DNA of 64,000 bases from CAYVFC01 sp964450715 (GCA_964450715.1 CAYVFC010000024.1:7206-71205), one strand, 5' to 3'. Shown: positions 9,993 to 20,068, counted from the stretch's first letter. Translations and numbers: made by a program. Notes: a model not told the origin generated them from the letters alone.

Positions 9993-12082
9993 GACTGATC
10001 TCCCAGGTTCCAGAAGTGTCCGGAAAAGCCGGTCAACAGCGGTGATCCGGCATTCTCGGGAACGACCACCAGCAATGCGCGCATGGCACGCGTCATGGCC
10101 ACGAACAGGGTCCGCCGCTCTCGCTTGAAAATTTCGTCCATGGCTTCCTGCACGATATCGTGCTTCAGGTGTGGATAGCTTCCGTCCGTGAAACCGGCGA
10201 GCGCGACCACCGGGAACTCCAGCCCCTTTGCCGATTTGAGGGACATCACCTTTACCCCGGGCTTGGACAGGTTAAGGCTGGCGCTCCGCATGTACTCGGC
10301 CTTTATGCCCGCCTCCTGCAGTCCCTGGGCTATTCGGTCGCCCTGCTTGATACCCGGACAAAATACGGCGCAAGAAGACAACCCGAGCCGGAACTCCTTT
10401 GCCGCCTGGGGCAGAAACCGGGTCAATAGCTCCACCTCGTCCGGATCACCGGAGACGGCCCGCAGAGCCGGAAGCGGTCCGCCATGAACGTATTGTCGTT
10501 CGCTCTCCTCTTCGTCGATGACGCCATTCTGGATGTAGTCGTGCGCGGCTTCGCCGATCTCGCGGGTGGACCGGTGATTGGCGGTCAATTTCCCGGTTCG
10601 CCCCTTGAATGACAGCCACTCGTGCACCTGCTTCCAGCGAAAGCCCGCGCCGTAGATCGACTGGTTGGCGTCCGCGGTCAGGAACAGACCGCCCGGGTTC
10701 TTGCACAACCGTACCAGCATCCGTATCGCGCAGGGATCGAGGTCCTGCGCCTCGTCTATGATGACCCCATCATAACGGAGAGTCGTTTCCCCCTGTTCCA
10801 CCCGCTCCGCCGCCCGGTCTCTGAGCTGCTGCCAGGTATAGAGCCGCCCTTTTTCCAGGAGATCCTCGAACCGCTCGAGCACCTTCCACACGGCCTGCCT
10901 CTGCGTCTTGTTGAGACCGACCTCCCGGCCCGGTCTGGGCGTCTCCAGGTAAGCCTCGACGCTGTCCAGCCCCCTGGCCTGGATCACCCCCAGCATCTCC
11001 TCCAACAGATAGTCGCGGCCGAGCTTGTCGATGGTCATGACCTGCGCCCGTTTTTGTAGGGAGTTGCCCTCGAACGCAGTGGTCTGGATCGCTTCCGACA
11101 GGATCTTGTTCAACCGTTCGTTGTCGGCCGGGTTGAATCCGGCTAGCTCGTCGCCGACGACCTGTCTCGCGATGCTATCCGCCGTTCGCACTTCCACGCA
11201 TTCCGCCTCGTCGCCCAGCAGCTTCTGTAATAGCTGCCTCGAAAACTCCACCAGGGCGTTGGTGTAGGTCGTGAATAGCAGGCGCGGATTTGCCGTACCC
11301 TTCTTTTTCAGCTCCTCGAGCATGATGCGGGCCCGGTAGATGGCCACCGTGCTCTTGCCCGTGCCCGGCCCGCCCTTTAGCAGGGTTGGCCCCTTGGCCT
11401 TTTTCGCCCAGGTGACGAACCGCTCCTGTGTCGGGTTCAGGCGCAGCAAGAATCCCAGCAACTCGCCTTCGCGGTACTTCAACAGGTCATCGGTCTTGTC
11501 GACCACCAGGTCGGGCTGCTGCGTGACCAGCTCGAGAGGCCGCTCCTGCAGGGCATCTATCACCCGCAGACGCTCTTCTTCCGGTACGCTCGCACAATCG
11601 AGCAGGTCCTCCTCGCTCGCGCAGGCCGTCAACGCTTCGTGGTACTGTTCGTCGATCGAAAGCGAGGCCAGCCATTTCTTCGTGATCTTCCTCGGCAAGG
11701 CCTTCTTTTTTTTTGCAGGCTCAGGCTTGAGCCAATCCGTCCATTTCTTCTCGGAAACGACCTGCAGCGGCTCGACCTCCCCCCCGCCCAGCGACTCCTC
11801 CACGATGTCCTCGGAATACGTTTCCTCGTCCCGACGCCTGAGGGCCAGCACGCTGATGTGCGGTTTCGAAAAGGTGTAGAAGACCCGGTAGTCGCCTGAC
11901 CGTATCCGGTGCAGCTTCCCTCCCATGTACTTGAGCTGCTTCTTTACCTTGGCATCGGGCGTGGGATCCTCGGCCAGCTGGGTCAGCTTCTTCTGTATCT
12001 GGGCCACCTCCTTGGCGGGAAGGGCCATCCATTCGTTGAGAAAAGTCGGCTTGATGGTGAGCAGCCAGTCGGTTTCAGGCAT
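9989..12082 (-). CDS. UvrD-like superfamily 1 helicase with ParE/RelE-like N-terminal domain
   Basis: A 697-residue protein. Residues about 5-90 resemble a ParE/RelE-type toxin fold: a helical hairpin (FLNEWMALPAKEVAQIQKKL), then GGKLHRIRSGDYRVFYTF and ISVLALRRRDEETY, the Arg-rich strands typical of that fold. After a linker comes an SF1 helicase: Walker A GGPGTGKSTVA near 239, IIDEAQDLDP near 440, DANQSIYG, a late VMSLKSAKGLEF motif and FVAMTRAMRALLVVV. The ATG at 12082 overlaps the previous stop by eight bases (ATGCCTGA) and removes 103 out-of-frame codons upstream. UvrD-like proteins with such an N-terminus are known as stand-alone genes, but the placement between drmMI and drmA is not part of the described DISARM core. 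A role in unwinding or in RNA binding within the locus is inference. Confidence 0.85.
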   Translation of the reverse strand: MPETDWLLTIKPTFLNEWMALPAKEVAQIQKKLTQLAEDPTPDAKVKKQLKYMGGKLHRIRSGDYRVFYTFSKPHISVLALRRRDEETYSEDIVEESLGGGEVEPLQVVSEKKWTDWLKPEPAKKKKALPRKITKKWLASLSIDEQYHEALTACASEEDLLDCASVPEEERLRVIDALQERPLELVTQQPDLVVDKTDDLLKYREGELLGFLLRLNPTQERFVTWAKKAKGPTLLKGGPGTGKSTVAIYRARIMLEELKKKGTANPRLLFTTYTNALVEFSRQLLQKLLGDEAECVEVRTADSIARQVVGDELAGFNPADNERLNKILSEAIQTTAFEGNSLQKRAQVMTIDKLGRDYLLEEMLGVIQARGLDSVEAYLETPRPGREVGLNKTQRQAVWKVLERFEDLLEKGRLYTWQQLRDRAAERVEQGETTLRYDGVIIDEAQDLDPCAIRMLVRLCKNPGGLFLTADANQSIYGAGFRWKQVHEWLSFKGRTGKLTANHRSTREIGEAAHDYIQNGVIDEEESERQYVHGGPLPALRAVSGDPDEVELLTRFLPQAAKEFRLGLSSCAVFCPGIKQGDRIAQGLQEAGIKAEYMRSASLNLSKPGVKVMSLKSAKGLEFPVVALAGFTDGSYPHLKHDIVQEAMDEIFKRERRTLFVAMTRAMRALLVVVPENAGSPLLTGFSGHFWNLGDQS

Positions 12083-15000
12083 TGATGACCTCGTCGATGA
12101 TCCGGGCGATTTCCGCGGCATCGATGCCGCCGTCCGGCCTGTCGGCGGTCTCGATAAGGGTCCCCATCTCTCCTCCGCCTTCCTGGTAGGGCAGGATCCC
12201 GGCGTCCAGGTACTCCTTCTTCTTCCTCTCCCACCGGGCCCTGTATCCCGGGTCCCCCAGCATCCCCAGGTGCTCCCAGTAGTAGGTAACCCCGGTCGCG
12301 TCGTTCGAGACGGTGAAATCCGGGTATCGCTTCGTACCGTTCGGCAGAAGAAGCTCCTGCTCGTAAAGGTAATCGGTAAAACCGCGCGCATAGAGCTTGT
12401 CCGCGATGATGACCTCTCCCTTGGAGCGCACGAGATCCCCTCGCTCGGTACGGTGAATCAGCCTCTCCTCGTAAAAAGTCTTCTTTTTCCCCACCTCGAT
12501 CAGTACCGGCGACGGTTCGTCCATCAGGTTGGTCATCCGACGCGCTATATCGGACTCTCTCGGCACCGAGTACCTGCGAAGCTCGCGGAAAGGGCCCTGG
12601 TGCAGGATCACCAGTCGGTCCTGGTGGCGGGTCAACGCCGTGTAGAGCAGCTCCCTGGAAAGCAGCCAGCAAGGATTGGGAAGTACCACGAACGTGATCT
12701 TGAACTCGCTCCCCTGGGTCTTGTGAACGGTCAACGCATAGGCCAGCTCCAGCGGAGGGCTCCCCTCTTCTCCGAACTCGCTCGGCCAGTACTTGTAATG
12801 CTTTCCTTCCTGCCCGAGGAACTCCACCTCGAGGTTCCTGGGGGTTCTTTTCATACGTTTTGTCTTGTATACGCCGACGACGATACCGATGTCGCCGTTG
12901 GCCACGTATGATTCCCCGTTATCACTGGGAAACACGCGCCGGTTCCTCTTGTTTACTACGTTGATCACCTTGTCGCCCCAGAGGATCCTCTGGGAGCCAA
13001 ACGGCGGCGGGATTTTCCTCCACCTGTCCCGCGTCGCCATCTCCATCGCCTGCGAGCGAAATCTTTCCTGCAAGGCGCGGTTGACGGCATCCACTCCGTG
13101 CTGCGCCGCTCGTACGGGCGACAGCACCTGCCAGTCCTCGCAACATCTCGCCGCGCCGGGGCTGTTCTTCTTCCCCGCCCAGAAATAGACTTTGCCTTCG
13201 AATACGCTTCCCCCCAGCGACTTCTCGAAGCCCTGGCTGTCATCGGGGCCGCTGAGCTTGAGCGCGGTTACCAGTTCGGCGACGAGCTTCTGCTGAAGCT
13301 CCTCCGAGCTGTCCCAGCGCACCAGGCGAAGCGATTCCGACTCGTTGCTCTCGATCCGGTCCCATACGTCGTCCACGCCCGGATCCGAGGCGCTACCGGC
13401 AAACTCCGAGGCCAGCAACAGGTCGTCGCGAACGGCTCCTTTCTGCCGTCGCTGTACCGTAAGCTCGGCATAGCCGGTCCCTATCCGGGGAAAGCGCGAC
13501 TCCACGTGCTCGGGGGCGAGCTTGCGCACGATGTCCACGAAGGGCCGGCCCGCGCCGATGGGTGGCAACTGGCGGTGATCCCCCACCAGGACCAGGCGTG
13601 ACACCCCGGCCAGCGCGTCGATCACCGCCGCCAGTTGCTCCTCGGTCAACATGGAAGATTCGTCGATGATGACGGTCTTGAACCCCTGGCACTTGGGGGC
13701 TTTCGCCTTCGGGAAGTACCTGCCCGTGTCCCCGTCGTAGCGGCCGTACCCGATCAGGAACTGAGCGATCGTCATCCCGCCTTCCAGGCCGGTCGCCCTT
13801 TCCAGCCTGACGCGCGCCTTGCCCGTGGGCGCCAGCAGAAGAACGCCTCCTTCCTCGATTTCCTTTATCCCGCACAGCACCTTGAGCAGAGTCGTCTTGC
13901 CCGTTCCCGCCGGGCCGAGAAGCACCGACAGCCGTGAGGCAAAGACCTCAGCGAGGGCCGCGGCCTTCTCCTCGCGTGCTCTTTTTTCTAGCTCTCTTTC
14001 GGTTTTTTCCTCGGGCAGCTTCTCCCCGATTCCCCTCTCGACCATCTTGGCCCAGTCGTGGGTGCCCGCGTGGCGCTTGCCCTTGAACACGCGCGACTGG
14101 ACGCACTTCGAGATGATGTCCCGCGTCTCCTTCATCCTGTCGTTCTGAAAGGCATCGCGCCCGCCTTCGACTGGAACCTTGTAGACGATCGGCTCGAGCT
14201 TGCCCTCCATCATGGACATCACGTCCTCGTCGAGCGGGCAGGGCGGCTGCAATGCCCGGTCGCGCACGGCAGTGATCAGCTGGTTTTGCGGCAAAAGCGT
14301 GTGGCCGCCCGAGCACGCCTTTTCGAGCGTGTCGAGCATCACCGCTCTCACCCGCCGCGGATCGATCGCTTCCTTCACCCCGGACGGCTCGGGGACCGGA
14401 AACCGCTCACGCACCACGGCATCAGGAAAAAGGCCCCGGTCCACGGTCTCGAAGGCGATGGCATCGGCGCTGTACCTGTCCCGCTCGTAGATTAGGTACG
14501 GGTTCTCGATTATCTGCCTGTCCTGCAGCTCGATTCCGGCCTCTTCTCTCTCGGCTGCCACGAACATCCGCGCGGCCTGGTCCTCGGTCAGCTCGCATCG
14601 GCTCAGAAGCTTCAGCAACGCCCGCCGCTCGGGTTTCATCCCTTTCCACTTCTCGCGCATCGTGTCGCCGATTGTCTCCGCGAACAGCCCTCCCAGGAGC
14701 GAGGGATCCTCGACCACCGCGTCCACGAGGTCCCAGGGGTTCTCCGACCACTCCTTTTTGGCGTTCTCCTGTGCGGAAGCTATCTCGTACGCCATCAAGC
14801 TTCCGTGTTCGAATCCCGTGGCCTTAAGCGCCGATCCCAGCCCGGGGAAAGGCCCGCGCGCTTTCCATAGCCGGTTGAGCTCCCGGTCTATCCACTGGAT
14901 CGCCTGGTCCCAGGGGCCGCTCACTACCTCCTTGATCTTGCGAAGCGCCGCCTCGCAGGAAAGCAGAGCCGATATCGCACCGCCGTGCGTGAGAAGCTCG

Positions 15001-15908
15001 GAGCCGTACGAAAAGGCATCGAAATACTCGTCGGGTGCAAAGGCGACGTAGTCCTCGGGGTTGATACCCTCTTCCCTCTGCGCCAGCTCGAAGACCTCCT
15101 GATAGGGAAAGAGAAACCCGTCCTCGAATTTCGGCCTTATCGAGTGGACGACGTTCCGTTCCCACAGGACGCACCTGAGCGAAGGCCTGTCGGTGTTGTA
15201 CTTGTACTCGGTCGGCTCTCCGACCGCCTTCACCCGTCCGACCCCGATAATCACCCGGCCACCCTGCTCTGAAAGGGGGGTCTTCTTGGCATAAAAGAAA
15301 CAGAGCGACTCTTCTGGCTTCACCGCGCTAAAGAAGGTGTCCAGCATGATCAGCTGGTTCGTTCTTTCCTGTACCCAGATGGTCCTTTCCTTTTTCCCAA
15401 AGAGCTTGGTGGGCTCTCTCTGCACCTCGTAGCCGAGCTGATATCTGTCCATCAACCCGCCGCCCGACCTGCCCTCATCCTCGTCCGTCTTTTTCTTCTC
15501 GGCCTCCCCCTCGACGTTTCCCGCCAGCATCCACCTGAACGGAACGCACGCGGCCGAGTACGCCGGCTGAATAAAAGGGGTATGAACGATGCACTGGTGT
15601 TGCTCGCTACCCTTTTCCACGTAAGGGTGAATCATCTTCCTCCGTATCTCGGATTTCGCCATGAAGCTCACTCTTTCCGAGATACACGGGGGATGTTCCT
15701 CGTCCGTAATGTCCGCGAGCTTTTTTCCCCTGCAGGGTATCTCGCCCGCGTCATTCTTCTCCGCGCCGATTCTCTTCAGCGCCAGGCAGCTCGTGTTAGC
15801 CGCCGGTTCCTTGCAGACCGTCCCGTCCCACCCGCTGTCGTGCCACGGCACGCGAATCGTGATGTGGTGAAGGGGTAACTTCCTCGCGCCATCTATCAAC
15901 CCCGCCAT
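12075..15908 (-). CDS. RecD-like superfamily 1B helicase with C-terminal PD-(D/E)XK-like tail
   Basis: A 1,277-residue protein preceded by a strong ribosome site (GGGAGGG about 10 bases ahead). The N-terminus (LPLHHITIRVPWHDSGWDG) is followed by Cys-containing segments and about 650 residues without a nameable helicase motif. The RecD-type motor follows: Walker A GPAGTGKTTLLK near residue 680, APTGKARVRLE, Walker B VIIDESSM near 755, GDHRQLPPIGAG near 785, and ALTVHKTQGSEF near 1065, the UvrD_C_2-type motif VI region. The C-terminus reads KRYPDFTVSN, then YYWEHLGM and RWERKKKEY, a D...E pattern of PD-(D/E)XK nucleases. It lies between drmMI and the UvrD-like gene, 26 bases below drmMI. A DNA-translocating helicase-nuclease is the likely activity; partnership with DISARM is inferred from tight operon spacing. 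Confidence 0.82.
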   Translation of the reverse strand: MAGLIDGARKLPLHHITIRVPWHDSGWDGTVCKEPAANTSCLALKRIGAEKNDAGEIPCRGKKLADITDEEHPPCISERVSFMAKSEIRRKMIHPYVEKGSEQHQCIVHTPFIQPAYSAACVPFRWMLAGNVEGEAEKKKTDEDEGRSGGGLMDRYQLGYEVQREPTKLFGKKERTIWVQERTNQLIMLDTFFSAVKPEESLCFFYAKKTPLSEQGGRVIIGVGRVKAVGEPTEYKYNTDRPSLRCVLWERNVVHSIRPKFEDGFLFPYQEVFELAQREEGINPEDYVAFAPDEYFDAFSYGSELLTHGGAISALLSCEAALRKIKEVVSGPWDQAIQWIDRELNRLWKARGPFPGLGSALKATGFEHGSLMAYEIASAQENAKKEWSENPWDLVDAVVEDPSLLGGLFAETIGDTMREKWKGMKPERRALLKLLSRCELTEDQAARMFVAAEREEAGIELQDRQIIENPYLIYERDRYSADAIAFETVDRGLFPDAVVRERFPVPEPSGVKEAIDPRRVRAVMLDTLEKACSGGHTLLPQNQLITAVRDRALQPPCPLDEDVMSMMEGKLEPIVYKVPVEGGRDAFQNDRMKETRDIISKCVQSRVFKGKRHAGTHDWAKMVERGIGEKLPEEKTERELEKRAREEKAAALAEVFASRLSVLLGPAGTGKTTLLKVLCGIKEIEEGGVLLLAPTGKARVRLERATGLEGGMTIAQFLIGYGRYDGDTGRYFPKAKAPKCQGFKTVIIDESSMLTEEQLAAVIDALAGVSRLVLVGDHRQLPPIGAGRPFVDIVRKLAPEHVESRFPRIGTGYAELTVQRRQKGAVRDDLLLASEFAGSASDPGVDDVWDRIESNESESLRLVRWDSSEELQQKLVAELVTALKLSGPDDSQGFEKSLGGSVFEGKVYFWAGKKNSPGAARCCEDWQVLSPVRAAQHGVDAVNRALQERFRSQAMEMATRDRWRKIPPPFGSQRILWGDKVINVVNKRNRRVFPSDNGESYVANGDIGIVVGVYKTKRMKRTPRNLEVEFLGQEGKHYKYWPSEFGEEGSPPLELAYALTVHKTQGSEFKITFVVLPNPCWLLSRELLYTALTRHQDRLVILHQGPFRELRRYSVPRESDIARRMTNLMDEPSPVLIEVGKKKTFYEERLIHRTERGDLVRSKGEVIIADKLYARGFTDYLYEQELLLPNGTKRYPDFTVSNDATGVTYYWEHLGMLGDPGYRARWERKKKEYLDAGILPYQEGGGEMGTLIETADRPDGGIDAAEIARIIDEVINA

Positions 15909-15934
15909 CTACAGAACCCTCCCTTCAACCGACC

Positions 15935-18900
15935 CTAGAAATCGAACCCGGTCTGCTTGTCATCGGCCTTTTTCCTGCCCCTTTTCTTCGAGGCCTTCTG
16001 TTCGCCGGGCTTCCTTCCCCCCTTCTTGTCGTGCAGCCCCTGCTCCACTTCCTGCTGGTAGCGCTCGTGGTTCAGTGCCAGAAGCCGTTCGATTACTTCC
16101 TGCCGCGCGCTTTGGCTGATAGTGAAGCGGATACCTTGCTTGGTTTCGTGGAAGTCGTGACCTAAAACCAGGCCCTTCCATCCGTATGCTTTTGCGACGG
16201 CTTCATCCAGTCTGGTATGGAGACCGCGAAATTCCAACATGTCCTTCGTGCTATCCTTGGGATCGTGAAGTCTATTATATAAAGCGGTCATCCCAACAGA
16301 AAGAGTTTTGCCAATTACGCTGCGATATTTATAGTATGTATCACCGATATCCTCTAAAAGGTCGAGCTCTTCAGGCCAAGCGAACGTGTCAAAAGCATCT
16401 GATGTGCTGTACCGTAAATCTGTCTTTAGTGACGAAGAGTGTTCTCTCGCCCATATTCCATGGATAGATGATTGAAGAACCGAAAAATACTTATACTTAT
16501 TATAGCGGAATAGTTTTATTGCGTGAGAACATATACAATTCGTCGGAACAAAAGAAAAGATTAGGTATTTGGCGACAATAGTCGTTGCGAGCACCTTGTT
16601 CTGCTTGGCGACGGAATTTACGAAAGACTCGCGTTTGTCCCAGAAAAGCCAAAACCTGTGTTCGTGGATCTGTCCCGATAAGTTCTCTCGATAGTCTTTG
16701 ACGCGTTTGGTGACCATCGAAAAAGGTTCTACGTAGGACTCCGCTTCCGCTTTTTCCATCGTTCCGAAATTTATTACATAGCTGTTTGGTAGTTCATCGC
16801 CGATTCTACTATTGAGTTGTTTACCATTTATGTACCTCGAAATGACCTCTTTGTTCCTTCGGCTCTTGGCGCAGAGTTCTTCGGCTTCGAGAGAAGATAT
16901 TATGAAGCCGTCTCCTTGTAGCTTTATTCCTTCTGAGTAGTCGTTACGCCGAGACATTAGGCGAAACGGTCTGCCGTGCGTTCGGGATGTCATGCTCAGA
17001 TTAGGCGGGATGGATGGAACACGTTCGTCGTCCAGTATGAGGGCCCCGCCATAATTGCCTTTTCTTACGTGAACGACGGATACGAATACTGCAGCAGAAC
17101 CGGGCCAACGAAGTTCTTTGGCGGCCCTAATGATAATGCCTCCGGTCTGGAGAATACGCCGTAATCCGGTATCGCAGGTATGGCTTTCTGCAACGCTGTT
17201 AGTAGCAATTAATCCAAAAACGCCTTCTCTTTTTGTGTTTTGAAATGCCCGCCTAAAAAAGAACGCTACGAGGTCGGCATTTGCGGTGGCGTCTCGAAAC
17301 AGGGCATTGACTAAATACGTCTGATAATTGCGGCCGATTACCGCCAATGACTGCCGTCCTCCTACGAATGGGGGGTTGCTCACGAAGGCGTCGAATCCAG
17401 GGTTTTCCGGCGCAAACGCTTCAGGAAATTCCAAGACCCAGTGAAAGCACCGACGTGAAGGCAATTCCGTCCGTTTTTCAGCGTCGAGCATTTGCTCTGC
17501 CCGGTGTCCGAGGGCTTGCTTTAGGTCTCTACGAGACTCTTCACTTATCGAATCGTTAAAAGCTTCAGCCAAGGATCTCGATATCGCTATCAACTGTTCG
17601 TCGAAAGAAGGATTCTTTTTCATAGCCGTCGAAAGGGCGGAAGCTATTACCAGATCGGCGATTAGCTTTAAATCAGCCATGGCCTGGTCGGCTTCTCGTA
17701 GTAGTTTTTCTTTTTCCTCCGTATCCCTTACGCTCTCGACAACGAAGCTCTCAAGGCGCTTACGAAGCTCGGTCGCTTTTTGCACCGCCGGCCCACACAC
17801 GCGAGTCCAGTTTTGCTGGGTACGATGAATCCGTTTCCCTCTTTCGAGATCCATGTGAAAGTGCTCGATCTGATTGATGTCGGTGAGGCCGAGAAGGGAA
17901 TCTCCGCAACGGAGAGCGTGGTCCACGAATGTGAACGGTTTATCTTTCTGAAGGGTAACGAGCCACATAGAGAGTTTGGCCATCTCCACGGCCATGGGGT
18001 TTTTGTCCACACCATAGAGACACCGGGACGCCACGGCGCGGCGCGCGATCAACAGGCGTTCCTCGTCGTCGCGGGGTAAAGGCCTTTCGGAAGGCGAGCC
18101 GGTCGAAAGGTCGCCGTCGGGGGTGACGACGATCTTACCGCCGGAAGCCTTCTCGGCTGCTTCCCAGGCCTGGACGAGCTTCTCGGAGAGGTAGCGGCAG
18201 GCCTGGACCAAAAAGGCGCCGGAGCCCATGGCCATGTCGCAGACCTTGAGGGCGAGGATTTCCTTCGCCGACTTGAGTTTCCAGTCCTTTTCATCCCATC
18301 CCTCAGCGGGGCCCTCGTAGACCAGGGGGTCTAGGGTGTGCTTGACGATGGGCTCGGTCAGGCTACGTGGGGTGTAGTGGGTGCCGGTCGAGCGGCGGTC
18401 AGCGCCCTCGGTCACGTAGACGCTCTGGTCGGGGATAACGGCGTGGTATCCGTAGGAGTCGTCGCGGATTAACCCGACGTAGGGCTTGACCTCCTTGTAG
18501 GTGACCGGATCGTTACAGCAGGAAACCAACAGACGGTCATCTTCCTCCTCGGGGACCTTTTCGATGGCTTTTTTGAGAGCGCTTTCCGAGCGGCCCGTTT
18601 CCTCCTTCAGGAAGGAGACCAGCGAGTCGGTTCCGGCCTTCTTCTTTTTCTGTAGCTCGTAAAGGCGGATCTCGGGCTCTTTGTCCTGGCTGCCCTTGAG
18701 ACCGAGGACGATTCCGTCGGCGCGTTTGGCCGTGTGGTCGAGCAGGCCCTCGTACACGTGGCCTATCTGCTCGATATCGAGTGCGCGGAAAGAAAGCCGT
18801 CTGGCCTCGGCGCCGCCGCCGCCCGGGACCTTGACCTGCAGGACCTGCAGGGCGTCTAGAAGGTGAAGAACCTTGCGGTTGTCGATGGGCAACGGGGTGG

Positions 18901-20068
18901 CAGGGGTGTCCTTCCAGGTGGTTCCCAACTGGCGTCCCTCGAGGAAGGGATAGCGGTCCGGGTCAAAGAGGGAGCCGCCGTAGGGGCGTAGGCGCATGCG
19001 GCCATGCTCCACCCCGCCGTGGACGGCGCGGAAGGTGGCCAGAAGGCGCGACCAGGCGTCGTTGCGGCGCTCCAGGATCTCCTCGCCAAAGCGGTCCGCG
19101 CTTTCGCGAAGCTGGTCTCGCAGGGTGGAGACGGCGTAGTGCTCGTCGTAAAGCTCGTCTCCGAGCAGCAGGAGCTTGCGTTCCTCGGCGCAGAAAAGAA
19201 ATACCAGGCGCATCATCACGGCGACTGCCGCCTCGTAGAGACGCTTCTCGTCGTAGTCCTTGAGAAGCTCCCGGTTGCGGTCGCGGTCGATCTCGTCGAT
19301 GGCCTGTACGAGCAGCTCGACCGCCCGGCGGACCTGGTAGCCGAGCTGGTCGGTTACCTCTTGCTGGTCCTGGCTCGACTGCTCAAAAAGGGCTTCCAGG
19401 GTGTCTTCATCGGGCACGCCGAAGAAACGGGACATGCAGAGTAGGCTGCGGAAGGCGCGCAAAGTGATGGGCTCTTCCTGCAGGATCGACGCGTAGAAGC
19501 TGGCGAAGCCGGTGCTTTCGCCCCGCCTGGCGTGGACCAGCATCCAGTGCTCGCCGTTGGTGACAAGCCCCAGCCGGACGCCGGTGCCGTGGAGAAGCTC
19601 CATCATGCGGGTGGCGGGAGAGGCCTTCCACCTCTTGCCAGCTACAGGCCCCTCGAGGTTCTGGCCATGGAGATAGACCTGGACCAGCATTCGAGGCTTG
19701 CCGGGATCGCGGTCGGCTTCCGCGGGGTTGGTGACGCAGAAGTCAGGGAGAAGCTCCTCGCCCTCGTTGGCCACCGATACTTTCAGGGTCTGGGCGATCT
19801 CCTGGCCCTGCTTGAGAACCTCCTCGTCCAGCTCGAGCACTTCGTTCAAGATGAAATGGATCCACGCGGTATGGACAGCGCGGGAGGGGGAGTTACCGAG
19901 CTGGTTATCGAGCCACTCGTCGAGAGCGGTATTGAACGAGGCGGCGATGTGCTTGTCGTGGGCGTCCAGTCCCTGCGGGAACACGCGCATCAGGACCGGC
20001 ATGGAAAGGAAGGGGCCGGAGGTTTCGACCAGGCTCAGCCAGTCGGCATGGTGGCGGGCAGTCGACAT
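15935..20068 (-). CDS. drmMI: DrmMI-like adenine-specific DNA methyltransferase (Eco57I/Class 1 N6-adenine type)
   Basis: A 1,377-residue protein. SAM-binding motif I is AMGSGAFLV near residue 613 and catalytic motif IV is NPPF near 896, the signature of N6-adenine methylases; large N- and C-terminal regions surround them as in Eco57I-type and PglX-like enzymes. The C-terminus is Lys-rich (KKGGRKPGEQKASKKRGRKK). Its ATG overlaps the drmD stop (ATGA). In DISARM the methylase marks host DNA; class 1 systems carry an adenine methylase and SNF2-type drmD, as here, and not the 5-cytosine methylase of class 2. Bases about 16190-17900, which encode the region after motif I and the C-terminal recognition part, are visibly more AT-rich than the rest of the gene, consistent with exchange of the target-recognition domain. 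Confidence 0.87.
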   Translation of the reverse strand: MSTARHHADWLSLVETSGPFLSMPVLMRVFPQGLDAHDKHIAASFNTALDEWLDNQLGNSPSRAVHTAWIHFILNEVLELDEEVLKQGQEIAQTLKVSVANEGEELLPDFCVTNPAEADRDPGKPRMLVQVYLHGQNLEGPVAGKRWKASPATRMMELLHGTGVRLGLVTNGEHWMLVHARRGESTGFASFYASILQEEPITLRAFRSLLCMSRFFGVPDEDTLEALFEQSSQDQQEVTDQLGYQVRRAVELLVQAIDEIDRDRNRELLKDYDEKRLYEAAVAVMMRLVFLFCAEERKLLLLGDELYDEHYAVSTLRDQLRESADRFGEEILERRNDAWSRLLATFRAVHGGVEHGRMRLRPYGGSLFDPDRYPFLEGRQLGTTWKDTPATPLPIDNRKVLHLLDALQVLQVKVPGGGGAEARRLSFRALDIEQIGHVYEGLLDHTAKRADGIVLGLKGSQDKEPEIRLYELQKKKKAGTDSLVSFLKEETGRSESALKKAIEKVPEEEDDRLLVSCCNDPVTYKEVKPYVGLIRDDSYGYHAVIPDQSVYVTEGADRRSTGTHYTPRSLTEPIVKHTLDPLVYEGPAEGWDEKDWKLKSAKEILALKVCDMAMGSGAFLVQACRYLSEKLVQAWEAAEKASGGKIVVTPDGDLSTGSPSERPLPRDDEERLLIARRAVASRCLYGVDKNPMAVEMAKLSMWLVTLQKDKPFTFVDHALRCGDSLLGLTDINQIEHFHMDLERGKRIHRTQQNWTRVCGPAVQKATELRKRLESFVVESVRDTEEKEKLLREADQAMADLKLIADLVIASALSTAMKKNPSFDEQLIAISRSLAEAFNDSISEESRRDLKQALGHRAEQMLDAEKRTELPSRRCFHWVLEFPEAFAPENPGFDAFVSNPPFVGGRQSLAVIGRNYQTYLVNALFRDATANADLVAFFFRRAFQNTKREGVFGLIATNSVAESHTCDTGLRRILQTGGIIIRAAKELRWPGSAAVFVSVVHVRKGNYGGALILDDERVPSIPPNLSMTSRTHGRPFRLMSRRNDYSEGIKLQGDGFIISSLEAEELCAKSRRNKEVISRYINGKQLNSRIGDELPNSYVINFGTMEKAEAESYVEPFSMVTKRVKDYRENLSGQIHEHRFWLFWDKRESFVNSVAKQNKVLATTIVAKYLIFSFVPTNCICSHAIKLFRYNKYKYFSVLQSSIHGIWAREHSSSLKTDLRYSTSDAFDTFAWPEELDLLEDIGDTYYKYRSVIGKTLSVGMTALYNRLHDPKDSTKDMLEFRGLHTRLDEAVAKAYGWKGLVLGHDFHETKQGIRFTISQSARQEVIERLLALNHERYQQEVEQGLHDKKGGRKPGEQKASKKRGRKKADDKQTGFDF

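Noticed and set aside
12083..12391. N-terminal extension of the UvrD-like helicase
   Set aside because: These 103 codons read the recD-like gene in another frame and have Thr/Arg/Ser-rich composition; the start overlapping the upstream stop is far better.
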